Translations under genes and position numbers: made by a program
Assembly: GCA_036873755.1 (NCBI GenBank)
Contig: JAVTVY010033832.1
Coordinates: 1-64,000, forward strand
DNA: 64,000 nt
From: Hanleya hanleyi
Lineage: Eukaryota; Mollusca; Polyplacophora; Lepidopleurida; Hanleyidae
Direction of reading: 5' to 3'
Shown: positions 1 to 11,558 of the stretch, piece by piece
Layout: each line of letters begins with the position of its first letter
Position numbering within the stretch: the stretch's first letter is position 1
Notes under the pieces: generated by a model
Told to the model about the DNA's origin: nothing
Seen by the model: only the letters and a program-made list of their open reading frames with translations
Database searches by the model: none

Positions 1-900
1 ACTGTGCCATTCATGCAAAGGTCACCGCACTTGAACTGTTGACGAAATCATAGTAATTTTGCCTCAATGTCAGGGCTGGCCACCTTGCCTTCCTACTGTC
101 TTGAAGAAAAGCATGGTAAACCCCACTTTTATTTTTTCATTAGGGTAGGGTAAAATCATTATAGTAGTACGAAATCAAAGATTATGCAAATATAAGCATA
201 GCGACCCGTACACGTTAATTTTAACCTTTTTTCGAATATCGAAGGTCTACACCACTTCTTTTCAAAATATTTTCAAAATAACTTCTTATTTTAAGAATTG
301 TCTGGAACATCTTTTTCACTGTTTTACACTCTGTGCGCAAGTCAGCGATAGAGCGCGATTGTTTTTAAAATTATGGTTCATGTAAATTCCTAGTATTTTC
401 ATTGGTTGAAAGCCTCCGATACGACGAAACAATATAGGTTGAAACTCTGTGACGTTATAGCCTATCATACTGGGGTCAGTGGCCTATTGGTATAGGGCGA
501 TCACGTTTGTTTCTTCTGTAGACAACAGTGTATACAAAATATTTTCTTTCACATCAGATAATTATTTCCTAATTTACTTTGTAGTGTCAAAAAAATCGTA
601 AAATGTTACCGAAATATCTGCCAAAAATGCTTTGTTAGTAGGCCTATATGAGCTCGCTGCGATGTCCTTTGGGATATTGCCAAAGTGTTCGAGATGCAAG
701 TGACCGGCCGCAAATAATCCTTGGGTGTCTATTGGTGCCTGGCTATTACTGTGCACTCCAGGGTATAAACGCGAAGCGAGATACATAGGGCGTGGTATCC
801 ATACACGCCAAAGAACGCCAAAATCGCGGGTTGGGGAGTGATTATAAATGTTTTCTTTCGCATTCCAGGACCTTTGGCGTATTGTGCTACCGATGGAACT
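1..900. repeat. Duplicated module B, right-hand end (copy 0)
   Basis: The stretch is homologous, in the same orientation, to about 14,833-15,660, 37,330-38,263 and 55,905-56,760. A shared landmark is the stretch reading 'cttgaactgttgacgaaatcata' near the start; another is the 'ttgggtgtctattggtg' segment near 720. Short ORFs here, such as the minus-strand one at 574-786, are broken or altered in the other copies and look like chance ORFs. No gene, RNA or mobile-element signature was recognised in it. Confidence 0.8.
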
Positions 901-2072
901 GGGTTTCTATGGGAAGTCAGGTTACATGCACTGGTCAGGCAGGTAATCCTCGGAGTATGTGATATGTCTGTACCACCGATTTAACTGGTTCATCCTCTAT
1001 GATGCAGGTCTGTATACTCCGTACCTCCGTACCGAGCCCTGCAGGCAGACTAGGGCTGTACAGTTATGACTGTCCGCTAAAAATATCAGCCAATGAACGG
1101 ACGGTATTTTGGGGCAATACGCAACCTTCGCAGGATCTCGGATTGTTTAGCTGAACAGTTTATGTGGGCAAACAGCTGGAGGACAAACTCATTGAAGTGC
1201 GAGAGGAAACAACATGGGGGCGTCTCTTAACTCAGAGCATTCGCGGTTATGATCATCTGACTTCAAAGCAATCAGAAGGGGGCGAAATGTACGACACATT
1301 GCCTGGCGCTTAATTCGCTCAAACATGGGCATGTTCGGAGAGGTCATAAGTTCACGAACGCGCTCCGGAATATTCCCGATTGAAGTGGATGGAATTCGCT
1401 GTGGTGTACAAGATATCCCGTCACGACTCGGATAGACGAACCATGACTGAGGATGATGGTTAGTCCGTACATTATTCGTTTTCAAATAACTCATATGCAG
1501 ACTAGATTTTTTTTTCTTTCTGTGGGTTTTCTCATGAGAAACGATGGAACAGGCGAGATTTTCCCGCAAGGAATGACGATGGAATTCGAAAGAAAAGTCA
1601 AATTTTCTTCAATAAAACGCTAGAACCACAACACTTTTCTTTGAAGGATTTACAGGGAATTATCTTTTTGTAAAAAAGAACGGAGCCCCCGTAACTCTTA
1701 AGTTGAAGGCACTCTTATAGCTTCGGATACCAATTGCGCTAACGGCCTCAAAAAAGCACTTTGAAAGCACTTTGATCCCACTGTGTTAGGGGAAGAGTGC
1801 AATTTCTATCAGGATGACGGGCTATTACTGCATATCCTTTGGTTTGATCACGTGGGCTTCTCTTGAAGAAGGGAGAGACGGAATCAATTTTTTACAGTTT
1901 GTCCCACATCAAAGGATATTGGACGTCGAATCTGAAGAAATTAAAGTCGCATCAGAATATGTTAAAGTATTCGATCAAGCAAACCAATGCGGATTTTGTA
2001 TGTTCAGGCAGAATCGCCGCGGTAAACTCGAGATCAGACGAAATAGGGAAGATGCATATAAAAAAAACTCGC
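901..2072. repeat. Duplicated module M, head (copy 0)
   Basis: This part is homologous to 41,671-42,480, 44,707-45,600 and 56,761-58,030. The 41,671 copy lacks about 400 bases corresponding to 1,290-1,730, and the 44,707 copy starts inside that stretch, so the copies differ by sizeable indels. The minus ORF at 1,189-1,569 is only partly conserved between copies and has no family I recognise. I see no supported gene. Confidence 0.7.
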
Positions 2073-3092
2073 CATACAAAAATTGCACAACTTTGTCTTT
2101 CCTCCAGCCAATTACCATGGAGTGTGTCTGCCATTTATTTCTTCGTGATTTTGATTCACTTTCAATCAGCCAGACCCATAAACAAGATTACAAGCGTAAA
2201 GGATACTGAAGTGCCCAGGATAGCGAGTGTTGATACGAACTAACTGAATTTTTGCTACCATCATGCTTTTCATATCACATTACCCAACTGATCTAGAAAT
2301 ACTCCTTGGCGAGCATCGTGAAATTGACACAGCAGCACTGCAACGCCGATTGCGTACGTGTATGTTAAAATGCAAATTATCGGGTTCAGGTCTTTGATAT
2401 TGTCACCGCGTATTAAACACGTGTAACCCGCTTTACATGCATTATCAGGCCTTAGTGCAACTGGGTCTTTGTGTAATAACATCTACGATTTTTACGCTCA
2501 GTCTACTGTTGTAATCAGGTCTGCATGTGTAACCAGGTCTGCATGTGTCACGCGGTTTTCGTCTGCATCGAAGTCTGCATATGTAACCAGGTCTGTATGT
2601 GTAACCATGTTTGCATGTGTAACCAGGTCTACGTGTTTAACCAGATATGCTGCTGTAACATGTCTAGACGACTCTACATGTACAGTGTATCTTCGGTGTA
2701 CAGGGTAACGAGTGTTGAGAGGAACTGGCTGGAATATTCATCGCATTGCTATAAATTCATATTAAAAGAGCATAACATGCAGCCGAGCTGTGCATTCATG
2801 CATGTCACATATTTTTTATCAACGTCTATGAAAAATATAGTAACCAAGATGGTTGGTTGTAAGTTGTGAAATTATGTCCAAAGCGTGACTATGAAGAACT
2901 ACTCAAAATATATGACTTGGGAATACATTCGGGAAGAAGAATATAGATGAAGATTTTATGAAAATTATTACACCAGGTACATTTTATTTTTAAACTTAGT
3001 GGGATTTTTTTGGGGGGGGGTCTCACTTTCTCTTTCAGCATGCATATGGCCTCTGGTGGGAAGCTGATGTATTATAAACGAAATCACATAAA
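2073..3092. repeat. Direct tandem duplication of 1,020 bp, first unit
   Basis: The sequence beginning 'catacaaaaatt' at 2,073 starts again at 3,093, an offset of exactly 1,020 that holds for about 900 bases. Only scattered substitutions and a small indel in a poly-G/T run near 3,010 separate the two units. The unit holds the end of module M, including a short 18-bp minisatellite tract. Elsewhere (42.5, 45.6, 58.0 kb) the corresponding segment is single, so this doubling is private to copy 0. Confidence 0.93.
2510..2668. repeat. 18-bp minisatellite tract, degenerate
   Basis: Roughly eight imperfect units of GCATGTGTAACCAGGTCT. Because 18 is a multiple of three, the tract stays open in several frames and gives cysteine-rich pseudo-proteins (MCNQVC or VTRSAC repeats). 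These are translation artefacts. An identical tract lies at 3,530-3,688 in the second tandem unit. Confidence 0.85.
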
Positions 3093-4103
3093 CATACAAA
3101 AATTACACAACTTTGTCTTTCCTCCAGCCAATTACCATGGATTGTTTCTGCCATTTATTTCTTCGTGATTTTGATTCACTTTCAATCAGCCAGACCCATA
3201 AACAAGATTACAAGCGTAAAGAATACTGAAGTGCCCAGGATAGCGAGTGTTGATACGAACTAACTGAATTTTTGCTACCATCATGCTTTTCATATCACAT
3301 TACCCAATCGATCTAGAAATACTCCTTGGCGAGCATCGTAAAATTGACACAGCAGCACTGCAACGCCGATAGCGTACGTGTATGTTAAAATGCAAATTAT
3401 CGGGTTCAGCTCTTTGATATTGTTACCGTGTATTAAACACGTGTAACCCGCTTTGCATGCATTATCAGGCCTTAGTGCAACTGGGTCTTTGTGTAATAAC
3501 ATCTACGATTTTTACGCTCAGTCTACTGTTGTAATCAGGTCTGCATGTGTAGCCAGGTCTGCATGTGTCACGCGGTTTTCGTCTGCATCGAAGTCTGCAT
3601 ATGTAACCAGGTCTGTATGTGTAACCATGTTTGCATGTGTAATCAGGTCTACGTGTTTAACCAGATATGCTGCTGTAACATGTCTAGACGACTCTACATG
3701 TACAGTGTATCTTCGGTGTACAGGGTAACGAGTGTTGAGAGGAACTGGCTGGAATATTCATCGCAATGCTATAAATTCATATCGAAAGAGCATAACATGC
3801 AGCCGAGCTGTGCATTCATACATGTCACATATTTTTTATCAACGCCTATGAAAAATGTAGTAACCAAGATGGTTGGTTGTAAGTTGTGAAATTATGTCCA
3901 AAGCGTGACGACGAAGAACTACTCAAAATATATGACTTGGGAATACATTCGGGAAGAAGAATATAAATGAAGATTTTATGAAAATTATTACACCAGGTAC
4001 ATTTTATTTTTAAACTTTGTGGGATTTTTTTTGAGGGGAGGGGGTCTCACTTTCTCTTTCAGCATGCATATGGCCTCTGGTGGGAAGCTGATGTATTATA
4101 AAC
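3093..4103. repeat. Direct tandem duplication of 1,020 bp, second unit
   Basis: Second unit of the pair. Homology ends around 4,103 after 'gtattataaac', and unrelated sequence follows. By eye the two units are about 97-98% identical, so the duplication is young relative to most inter-module divergence in this window. Confidence 0.93.
3530..3688. repeat. 18-bp minisatellite tract, degenerate (second unit)
   Basis: Copy of the 2,510-2,668 tract carried by the 1,020-bp tandem duplication. It shows a few point changes, for example AGCCAGG for AACCAGG near 3,551. Confidence 0.85.
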
Positions 4104-4465
4104 TAGAATGTCTTTCAACTGTTTGATGGATAGTCTGATTAGGCCTGACTAACAGCCATTCGGTCCAGCACAATCCCTCCACCTTCGATGGAGGATAGAC
4201 TGCCTATCACAATCCCAGCATCCACAGCAGTTCCAGCATCATTTTATATGTGACCGTTCCCATGACATTCCCAGCATGCCCAGCATTCCCACTATCATTT
4301 TATGTGTGACTGGTGCATTTTCAGCATGCCCTCCAAAACCCAGTAGTCTTCGATTTGTGACAATGCTCGCTACATTTTCAGCACCCGTTCCGATCATGTT
4401 CGTCTTGTTTTGTTTCTTTTATCCGCGGGGCTTTTTCCCCTATACAGCACCTCTGATCATGAAGG
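4104..4465. other. Unassigned spacer with loose internal repetition
   Basis: No gene or mobile-element signature was recognised. Between 4,200 and 4,400 the phrases 'tcccagcat' and 'attttatrtgtgac' recur about three times at loose ~70-base spacing, suggesting a decayed short tandem repeat. The ORF across 4,276-4,488 has no recognisable features and overlaps the SINE that follows. Confidence 0.4.
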
Positions 4466-4620
4466 CCCTCGGTGACCAAATGATCTAAGGCACTTCGCTA
4501 GAGCCTCACACACCTGAACCGACGCGGTTCGAGATCCCTGGTGCATGTGTGAAAGTTTGCCGACGGGCGGTGGTTCTCTCCGGGTACTCCGGCTTTGTCC
4601 ACCAAACAAACTGGCTGTTT
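4466..4620 (+). mobile_element. tRNA-derived SINE
   Basis: A tRNA-like head is visible. A box A-like stretch TGATCTAAGGC lies at 4,481-4,491. A box B, GGTTCGAGATCC, lies at 4,526-4,537 in the position expected for an internal RNA polymerase III promoter. A conserved 3' body follows (GGTGGTTCTCTCCGGGTACT around 4,568-4,587, then CCGGCTTTGTCCACC). The same body occurs reversed at 24,270-24,416, where flanking target duplications prove that it moves. Such bodies are characteristic of widespread invertebrate tRNA-SINE families; I do not assign a named family. Clear target duplications were not found for this copy. Confidence 0.75.
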
Positions 4621-5455
4621 GGGGTGGCTTTTCAGTTACATGCGTAATCCAAGATGACCGCCATAAGCCATCTGGGATTTTCAGCAGTTGGATCTTTACA
4701 CATTTCTTGTCTGACCAATAGCTCGAGAAGTATTGAACTGATCGACTTCAAACTTGGAGAGTGTCATAACATCGGTGATAGAACGGTTGAGATTGCTTTT
4801 CAGTTACTTGTGTAATCCAAGACGGTGGATCTTTGATACACTTTTCTTGTCCGTCCAAGAACTCGAGAACTAATGAACCCATCGACTTCAAATCTGGTGT
4901 CTTGACATTGGTGAGAGGACTGATGGGACTGCTTTTCAATTACCTGCATAATCCAACATGGTCACTCTCAGCCATTTTGAATTTTAAGCGCATGGATCTT
5001 GTCCGGGCAATAATCGGGTATGATTGAACTGATAGACTTCAAACTAGGAGAGTGGCTTGACATCGGTGAGAGAACGGTTAGGATTGCTTTTCAGTTACCT
5101 GTATAATCCAATATCTCCGGCGTCAGCTATTTACACATTTCTTTTCCAGGTAATACCTCGAGAACGTTCAAACTTGGAGAGTGACTTGACATCGGTAAGA
5201 GGACGGTTGGGATAGCTTTTCAGTCACCTGCATCAACCAAGATGGTTGCCTTCAATCATCTTGTGTAATCCAAGATGGCTGCCACTTGGTTCTGCCACTT
5301 GCCATCTGGACAATGATGGCACCGATCTATTTCAAATTTGGAGAGTGCCTTTGCATCGGTGAGATGAGGGTTGGGATTACTTTTCAGTTACCTCCGTAAT
5401 TCGATATCTTGGCTGCCGTCAATTATCTTGGATTTGGGTTCGAAGCAATTAGATC
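4621..5455. repeat. Degenerate satellite, ~135-165-bp period, about six units
   Basis: A phrase of the form 'gcttttcagttacctgcgtaatccaagatgg', followed by 'cttgtc..aataactcgagaa', 'gacttcaaacttggagagtg' and 'catcggtgagagaacggttggg', recurs at intervals of about 135-165 bases. Occurrences of 'ttttcagt(t/c)ac' lie near 4,629, 4,797, 4,931, 5,087, 5,217 and 5,374. Units are quite diverged and of unequal length. One further unit survives at about 60,432-60,605 in front of the third copy of module X. Confidence 0.8.
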
Positions 5456-7800
5456 TATTTTAAACCCCGTATACACAGTGCCGTTCCACAAGTGCTGAGC
5501 TCTGGGAAATTGGTATGTAATAAATCATTCCGTTCTAATTATTTTACAGCATTATAAATTTTCTCCCGTTTAATCAGTTTTTCCCTGTTAATCTCGTTAA
5601 CATTAACAACTAGTGAGTGAGTGAGTGAGTAGGATTTAACGTCGTTTTCATTAACAACTATATTGCAGACCTGAACATTCCACTTGAATATTATTTTCAA
5701 CAACTCAGTCTTGCTTCTAATTCTTTTTATCTCACCAACTTATGTAAATGCACTTTCTACATTAGAAGCAACATGACCACTGTGGGATGTGTCGCTCATC
5801 AGAGAGATCGCCATTTCAAAGTCATGCTCTTAATCAGTGATATGAGATATCATCGACCAGAAAAATCGATCATAGACGTTCACGTCCCCCGCAGCAGGAG
5901 CTCTAATTATGGTGAATGTAATCCACCTGGTGATGCTGGCAGCGGACTTGGACTTCTATGGTCGATTTTTGTTCTATACTGATGTAGCGTGGCTTAGTAT
6001 TTTGCGACATCAGCTGTCTCGCTGTATAGAATGTTGCCGTCCAACTGTTGGGACCACGTCTGTTGCATACCGCTGATTCCATTAACACAAGCTGCCGTCA
6101 AAGGTTATTGTCCTCCAGTGATATTCAAAACATAAAATTATGATGACGGAAGAAACGATGTGACTGAAAGTTGAAAGCTGTTTTGTGTTCTAGATCAAAG
6201 AAGAAAGTACGATAAATGTCATAATCCGAATAATCAAATTGTGGTTTATCGATTAAAGAGAACGGTTTGATGCGAGTATCAACAGCGATCACTCAGCGCC
6301 ACTTTCCTTATTGACTTTAGACAAATCTGATAATGACTACAGACGACATCCGCCATTTTACGATCTCATATATATGTAGGATATATCATGCTTATCTGGT
6401 TTCAGAAACACGATCAATGACTCGAACTTTAATAGTTGCACAATCACTTGTTTTTATCGATTCACATAGTCTTAGCCGGTTATATCAAATGTCTACATTG
6501 TTTTAACATTTGGTATAGATTAATTGCCGTAGCAGATGTTTTGATCTTTCGAGATACGTCATAATTACAGCTAGCTACCAACAGATGTTTCTTCAGACAA
6601 ATTTCAATCTAATTTCAGGTAAATCCTCTCTGCTCTGATTTGGGCGCATTTTCTGATCCTTTCTGTTTGGGGAGCATTTCTAGGATATTATTTTATTAAG
6701 ACTGGGCAAACTTAACACTTAACACATTGACAGTGGAACACATGCTAGTGATTGCATCTAAACGTTCAGTTTCATATTTCATTCGATGGACTGTTCATCG
6801 GTTCTACACAAATACTAACATTATTGCGTTCGAAGTGAAATTGAAGTCTTCACCTTTGACATCATGTCAATAACAATACGAAATAGTTGAATTTGGATTC
6901 GTAAAAAGACAATCATGAGCCAGTTTAGAGGAAGCCACGGGGGTTTTTTTCTACATGTATACAGCGACCCTGATCATGAAGCGAAGTATCGTCGTCGATG
7001 CAAAGGTGGGACTCGAAGGCATATACTTGTTTTCTATATTTATATTGCGTGGCCTACCCAATTTTAGCATCAGCTCTCTGGTTGTATGGAATGATGTCGT
7101 CCAAGTCTTGGTATCACGTCTGCCGCATACCACTGATTCCATTAACAATAGCTGTCATCAAAGGTCACTGCCTTAAGTGATATTTAAAACCTGAAAGTAT
7201 TATGACGCAAGAAACGACGTGGCAGAAAACTGAAAGCTCTTTTCTGTTCTGGATCGAAGAAGAAAGTACGATAAATGATGTAACCCAAAGAATCAAATTG
7301 TCGTTAGTCGATTAAAGAGAGCAGTTTCAACAGTGATCACTCCGCGCCACTTTTCTTATTGAGTTTAGACAAATCTGATAATGACTACAGACGACAACTG
7401 CCATTTTACGATCTCTTATTTATGTATGATATATCATGCTTATCTGGTTTTGGAAACATTATCAATGACTCGAACTTTAATAGTTGCACAATCACTTGTT
7501 TTAATCGATTCACTTAGTCTTAGCTGATCATATCAAATGTCTACATTGTTTTAGCATTCGGTATAGCTTAATTGCCATACCAGATGTTTCGATCTTTGGA
7601 GATGCGCCATATATATGAACACATGTTAGTTATAGTATCTAAACGTTCAGTTTGATATTTCATTTGTTGGACTGTTTAACCGTTTCTACACAAATACTAA
7701 CACTATTGCGTTTGGCAGTGAAGTGGATGTTCTCACCTTTGACATCATATCAATAACAATATGACATGTTTGAAATTGGAATCGTAAAAAGACAGATTTA
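5456..7800. repeat. Duplicated module X (copy I), internally doubled
   Basis: Homologous to 60,606-62,500; its right-hand part is also homologous to 26,575-27,650 and 51,149-51,780. Inside it a ~1.06-kb stretch is repeated: 6,000-6,600 ('gttgggaccacgtctg', 'agaagaaagtacgataaatg', 'cgattcacatagtcttagc') resembles 7,080-7,620. No gene was recognised. Short minus ORFs at 5,903 and 6,951 begin with the same 'LMES' stretch because they are copies of one another. Confidence 0.8.
5612..5648 (-). mobile_element. 37-bp retro-insertion consisting only of a SINE/LINE 3' tail
   Basis: The bases are (AGTG)n followed by AGGATTTAACGTCGTTTT. This is the reverse complement of the tail found on the SINEs at 11,572 and 27,340 (..GACGTTAAAT..CACTCACT). 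It is flanked by perfect 11-bp direct repeats, CATTAACAACT, at 5,601-5,611 and 5,649-5,659. The paralogous site near 60,757-60,775 lacks both the insert and the second repeat. Confidence 0.85.
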
Positions 7801-8779
7801 GAGAAAGCGAGGCGAGTGTACGGTCTGCATGGCAAAAGTTTGCTGCTAGCGATTGAAATCGACCTTTACTCCATCAGATGTCCTCGGTGCTCATCCATTA
7901 ACATCAGAGGAGTTATTCATTTGAGCTGATATGTCTTTACAGCTCCCGAGCTAGTCTGTCTATTTCATTTAAGCCCGTTCTTACATGTGGTTACTTCATA
8001 ATTTCCACACGAACAGCTGCAATAAAAATGTGGCTGATATACCAAGAATAGAATCATTATACCACTTCTTAGAATCCTCCGTATTCTAATCTGAACGTGA
8101 GGTGCCGAGGAAGGCTTCCTGTGAAGTCATATTGTTGCTTTGTAATCGCCAGGCGTCGTCAATTTTTCTCCTCTCTTACATATCTTATCAACTGAGATGA
8201 ATGGAGATTTATAGGGACAATAGTCCGTCCAGGGATATCAGTTTTAAATCACTTGATCGGTCAAAACCATAAGGTGGAAACATCTTTTTGTATATGCTTC
8301 TGGCATAAGTAGTCCTTTCATATAGTCTTCTTGTACATGCCACAGGCAACTAAGCCCTTTAATCCATACTAAAACACACTTGTGACGTCAATCAATTGTC
8401 CCGGCGCTCCATTACTTTTAAGGAATGGAGAGTTGAGCTAGCTGTAGTACATTATTAATTCGCGCTATTCAACATTGTGGTGTACCCAATAACGTCAACA
8501 ACTCCAGAAAAAGTCAGGCAAAAGTATGCATAAGTGATGTTTTACGAAAAGAGCACAAATGTAGAAACAAAATTTGCAGTCGTTTTTGGAGTTGTGATAT
8601 TAGTAGGCCTGCCACGATACATTAACGGATGTACAGTGAAAGGCAAAAGAAGAGATTTAATTTCATCTCGTCAAATAACTGGATGTCAACGCGGTCATCT
8701 CGTGTTGCTATTTCAGATTGATACCGGTATTGAGGTTTACAGCTATGTTTTTGTCCAAAAAAACTACGAAGACCTGGTT

Positions 8780-9697
8780 GTATTGCCCACCCCCTGAATC
8801 ACTGCAGTCACCACCTTCTTTTGGGCTGGTGTTGTACGTTTGTAATTTCGAACAGCTACAGATCTATGTCCAGTTACCTGGCATATTATTTGTTCGTCAA
8901 TACCTTGCACAACTTGCCCGCAAAGGATGATTGGTGCGGTGTCCCGTCAAACCGCCTTTCGTACAAATCGTCGCCACAACCCCAGCCCGTTTATGGCGGC
9001 CGAGAGCTTGTTGGGAATACAAAAAATCATCTGCAAGTTTCTCCAGGGGTCGAAGATGAAGTGCATCTACCTTAGTCAAAGGTGGTCTAGAAATTCGACA
9101 TTTCCAAAGGCCACAACACATTTAGATTCGATTTTACGGTGTTTCAGTGCCCCATTATTTGTTCACGAGCAGTCCTCCTTATATTTTAGAAAACGTCTAT
9201 GAGCACTTTCTCGAACTTCAAGCTGGGAGGTACTTCCCCGCCTCAAGTCACGGGGCTCCTGCCTCCACCTAATCCAAACTTCAGCCCGATGAGATACACC
9301 AACGTGTATATCAAATTTTTGGGGTTCTGGCTGCCCAAGACTTTAGCACACCACAAGAGTTCTTCTTCCTCTATTGTTATTTCTTGAGCTTTTTTCTTGG
9401 ATGGACAACCTTTGCTTTTCTTCTTCATTAAATTGTCAAGAGTGTTCCGTATGTGAAAATCTTTCATCATTGAGGAACTTGCAGTGTTTATCCAAAGTTT
9501 TGATGTACAGCTGAATGCATATCACAAATGAGTATAGAGAGTCGGGTGGGTAATCCGTTCTATCGACTTTCTTGACTTCACATAAGAATCTGCTGATTGA
9601 ATAGTTCAGTTCATCTCTGGTCATATTGTCCATATCCACCAGGATTTCGACTAATGTTCATTTAGGTTGCAATACGTTTTCTGGCCGTCTGCCATTC
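8780..9697 (-). pseudogene. Crypton-type tyrosine recombinase (DUF3504-like), degenerate copy I
   Basis: Read on the minus strand, fragments in shifting frames follow the order of the DUF3504/Crypton recombinase domain. First comes an N-terminal stretch with MTRDELNYSISRF and YPPDSLYSFVICIQLYI (9,436-9,639). Then KKKAQEITIEEEELLW and a glycine-rich GLGGGRSP stretch follow (9,243-9,470). Next is a block with ALHLRPLEK ending in NHPLRASCARY (8,897-9,121), the H-x-x-R catalytic box. Last is a further-frame GHRS..VRNYKR stretch near 8,840-8,880, the catalytic His and Tyr region. In the family these residues perform strand exchange by a tyrosine nucleophile. Frameshifts separate the blocks, and where copy II keeps an Arg before the GG this copy reads Gly. 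The N-terminal end is cut by a LINE insertion at 9,697. The domain is also found in host genes of the ZMYM/QRICH1/KIAA1958 group, so a retro-copied host gene is the alternative. Confidence 0.75.
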
Positions 9698-10075
9698 TAT
9701 CACGACCAGGCGATGTAGAATCGGCCATACACGATTAACTCACGAACATTTTCTAGAAAAAAAGAGCTAGTCCTAAGGTGTATTCCATGCCACGAAGATC
9801 TCACAGTGAAACATATTCTTATCGACTGTATAGATTTTCAGAGATTCTTTTTATCGAGTACCTACTTTAGGGGTTATTTTTAGTCGGGTGAAAGAAGATT
9901 GTATCTTAGGTTATTTGAGAGAAATCGGTTTGTTGCATAAGTTTTAATGTGTGTATGTTTTAATGTGTTGGATTACTAAGTTATTAACTTGAATAATTTT
10001 ACTTGATCGTCGCTATATGGCTGAAATATTGCTGAACGCGACGATAAACCTTAATTCTCTCTCTCTCTCTCTCTG
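9697..10075 (+). mobile_element. 5'-truncated LINE 3' end, RNase H-type family, (CT)n tail
   Basis: The segment splits the recombinase remnant. In the paralogous site at about 29,507 the sequence runs on uninterrupted from 'gccattc' to 'tcgtcctcaccg'. Its start still encodes the family C-terminus, with a CIPCHEDLTVKHILIDC-like C-x2-C-x8-H-x4-C zinc motif. It ends with GTCGCTATATGGCTGAAAT..GCGACG and then (CT)n at 10,056-10,075. The same 3' end, reversed, terminates the RNase H-bearing fragment at 59,503. It is non-functional and about 380 bp long. Confidence 0.8.
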
Positions 10076-10660
10076 TGTTATCGTCCTCACCGCCTAACGG
10101 ATTTTCTGCATTATTGTACTTGCAAACCTTCAATCAGAGAAATTGATATCAATTATTCATTAAATAATGTAATAGTCATGATCATCGGACTAATGTTGTT
10201 GATAATAAATTTGATTAAAAACTCCTCTGTCCATTTGTTTATCTGCATGGAACAACTATAAATATAGTGTTGAATACTATGTCTGATAAATTATTGTAAA
10301 GTTAAGTGCTGTTAAGGACATGTCCATAGAATATTTACGAGGTTGGGAAGAAGGACTGTATTTCAATTGGGATATAGAACATATCCCAATTGGAATGTAT
10401 CTTTTAATTTGTAATGTTTTTAATTTGTTTGGGGAATGGCTTGATGGAAAATCTTATTATAGGAAATATTCTCTTATTGGGTGAATTCTCTTTGAATATA
10501 GTGAAGTCGTATATCAAAATATTCACTGTCCCATGGAGAATCCCATTTTTCAATAACAGGGGCCATTTCCAAAATCGTGTGGAAAGTCAAGGATTTATAG
10601 CTGATCAATTATGAAAGTATTTTTAAATAGTGCGAACACAGCTGCCGTGGTCTGCTATTG

Positions 10661-11558
10661 TTGTTGTTGTTGTTGTTGTTCCGGAAATCCCTTCTTTTCA
10701 TCTAGGAGCACCCTCTGTAAGAGGTAACGGTATACATGTCGTGGAATAACGAATTAGGCAGTCTATTTTATACACAACTTCACAACTACTGACTAACTAT
10801 ACTACAACTATGTACACGCGACTATCTCATTTAGTTCAATGCCAGGATTAGGGAGGCTCTCTCGATATGGAGGGCATAGCACAGTGTCCGGGAGTGGTTT
10901 TCTAGCTGTTGCAGTAGGTTGGTGGAATGTTTTAGTACACCCTGAGGAATCAGCATGCTGACGTCTAGCACAAATTGTGTCAGTTTTATTGGGTTATTTA
11001 TATTTAATTTATTTTATTCCTTATATGTGTTGTAGTTATTGGGTCGGGCCGAGCTTCTGTAGCTAAGCGGTCGTGTCCTGCATTTTTCAGAAGGGTGAGC
11101 ATATTTTCGACACGGTGCTCTCGGATGCGCTGCAGTTTACTGCAAGAGCAGATGAAGTGTGTGCGGTCCTCAGTAGAATCTAAACACAGGAGGCATGTTG
11201 GATCAACGGAGAATTGGTTAAATCTTGCACGGTTTTCTTGTAGAAGATAGCAGCCAGTGAGGAGTTTGGCCTTTATGGCTGCTCTCTGGATGTCACGGGG
11301 ACAAGAATTAGCTAATGCCCATACATGATGTGGGCTTTTCACTCCACAAGCCGCAGTGTTCAAGAACTTGAGCGAACTTTTCTTGGCAGCTTCATCCCGG
11401 AGCCAATCAATCCAGAATTTGTTGATGACGATCTTGGCCTTGCGCTTGAATGAGTCTCTAGGTGGCGGATTGAGAAGAAGTTCGACTGCAGGTGGGAGAT
11501 TATATTTGGCGAGAATTGATCTGATTGTAGAGAACCAACTGTTGTCATTGATGGACCT
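10661..11558 (-). mobile_element. 5'-truncated LINE, minus strand, (AAC)n tail
   Basis: The insertion is bounded on the left by (GTT)n at 10,661-10,682, which is the (AAC)n tail on the element's strand. On the right it runs into SINE sequence at about 11,559. Relative to module copy II, about 105 bases (30,140-30,245) are missing where this element sits, so it appears to have landed with a target deletion. The coding part is described separately; 10,683-11,003 is 3' untranslated sequence with no feature recognised. Confidence 0.75.

Larger units (their letters stand above)
7801..10640. repeat. Duplicated module Y (copy I)
   Basis: Homologous to 27,655-30,140 and 51,780-54,085, but more diverged from them than they are from each other. 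It contains a degenerate Crypton-type recombinase on the minus strand and a private LINE 3' end. The rest (7,801-8,780 and 10,075-10,640) shows no gene signature. Plus-strand ORFs at 8,534-9,200 are shadows of the recombinase or chance. Confidence 0.8.

Noticed and set aside
1189..1569. 126-aa minus-strand ORF as a transposase fragment
   Set aside because: The frame is only partly kept at 44,792 and 57,258, and no transposase signature (DDE, helix-turn-helix, zinc) can be read.
4466..4545. A genuine tRNA gene
   Set aside because: Box A and B are present but cloverleaf pairing is poor and the head is fused to a SINE body that moves elsewhere in the window.
5903..7148. Two minus ORFs beginning MLMES as members of a small gene family
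   Set aside because: They are the two halves of an internal duplication of module X; similarity covers non-coding flanks equally and neither has a recognisable domain.
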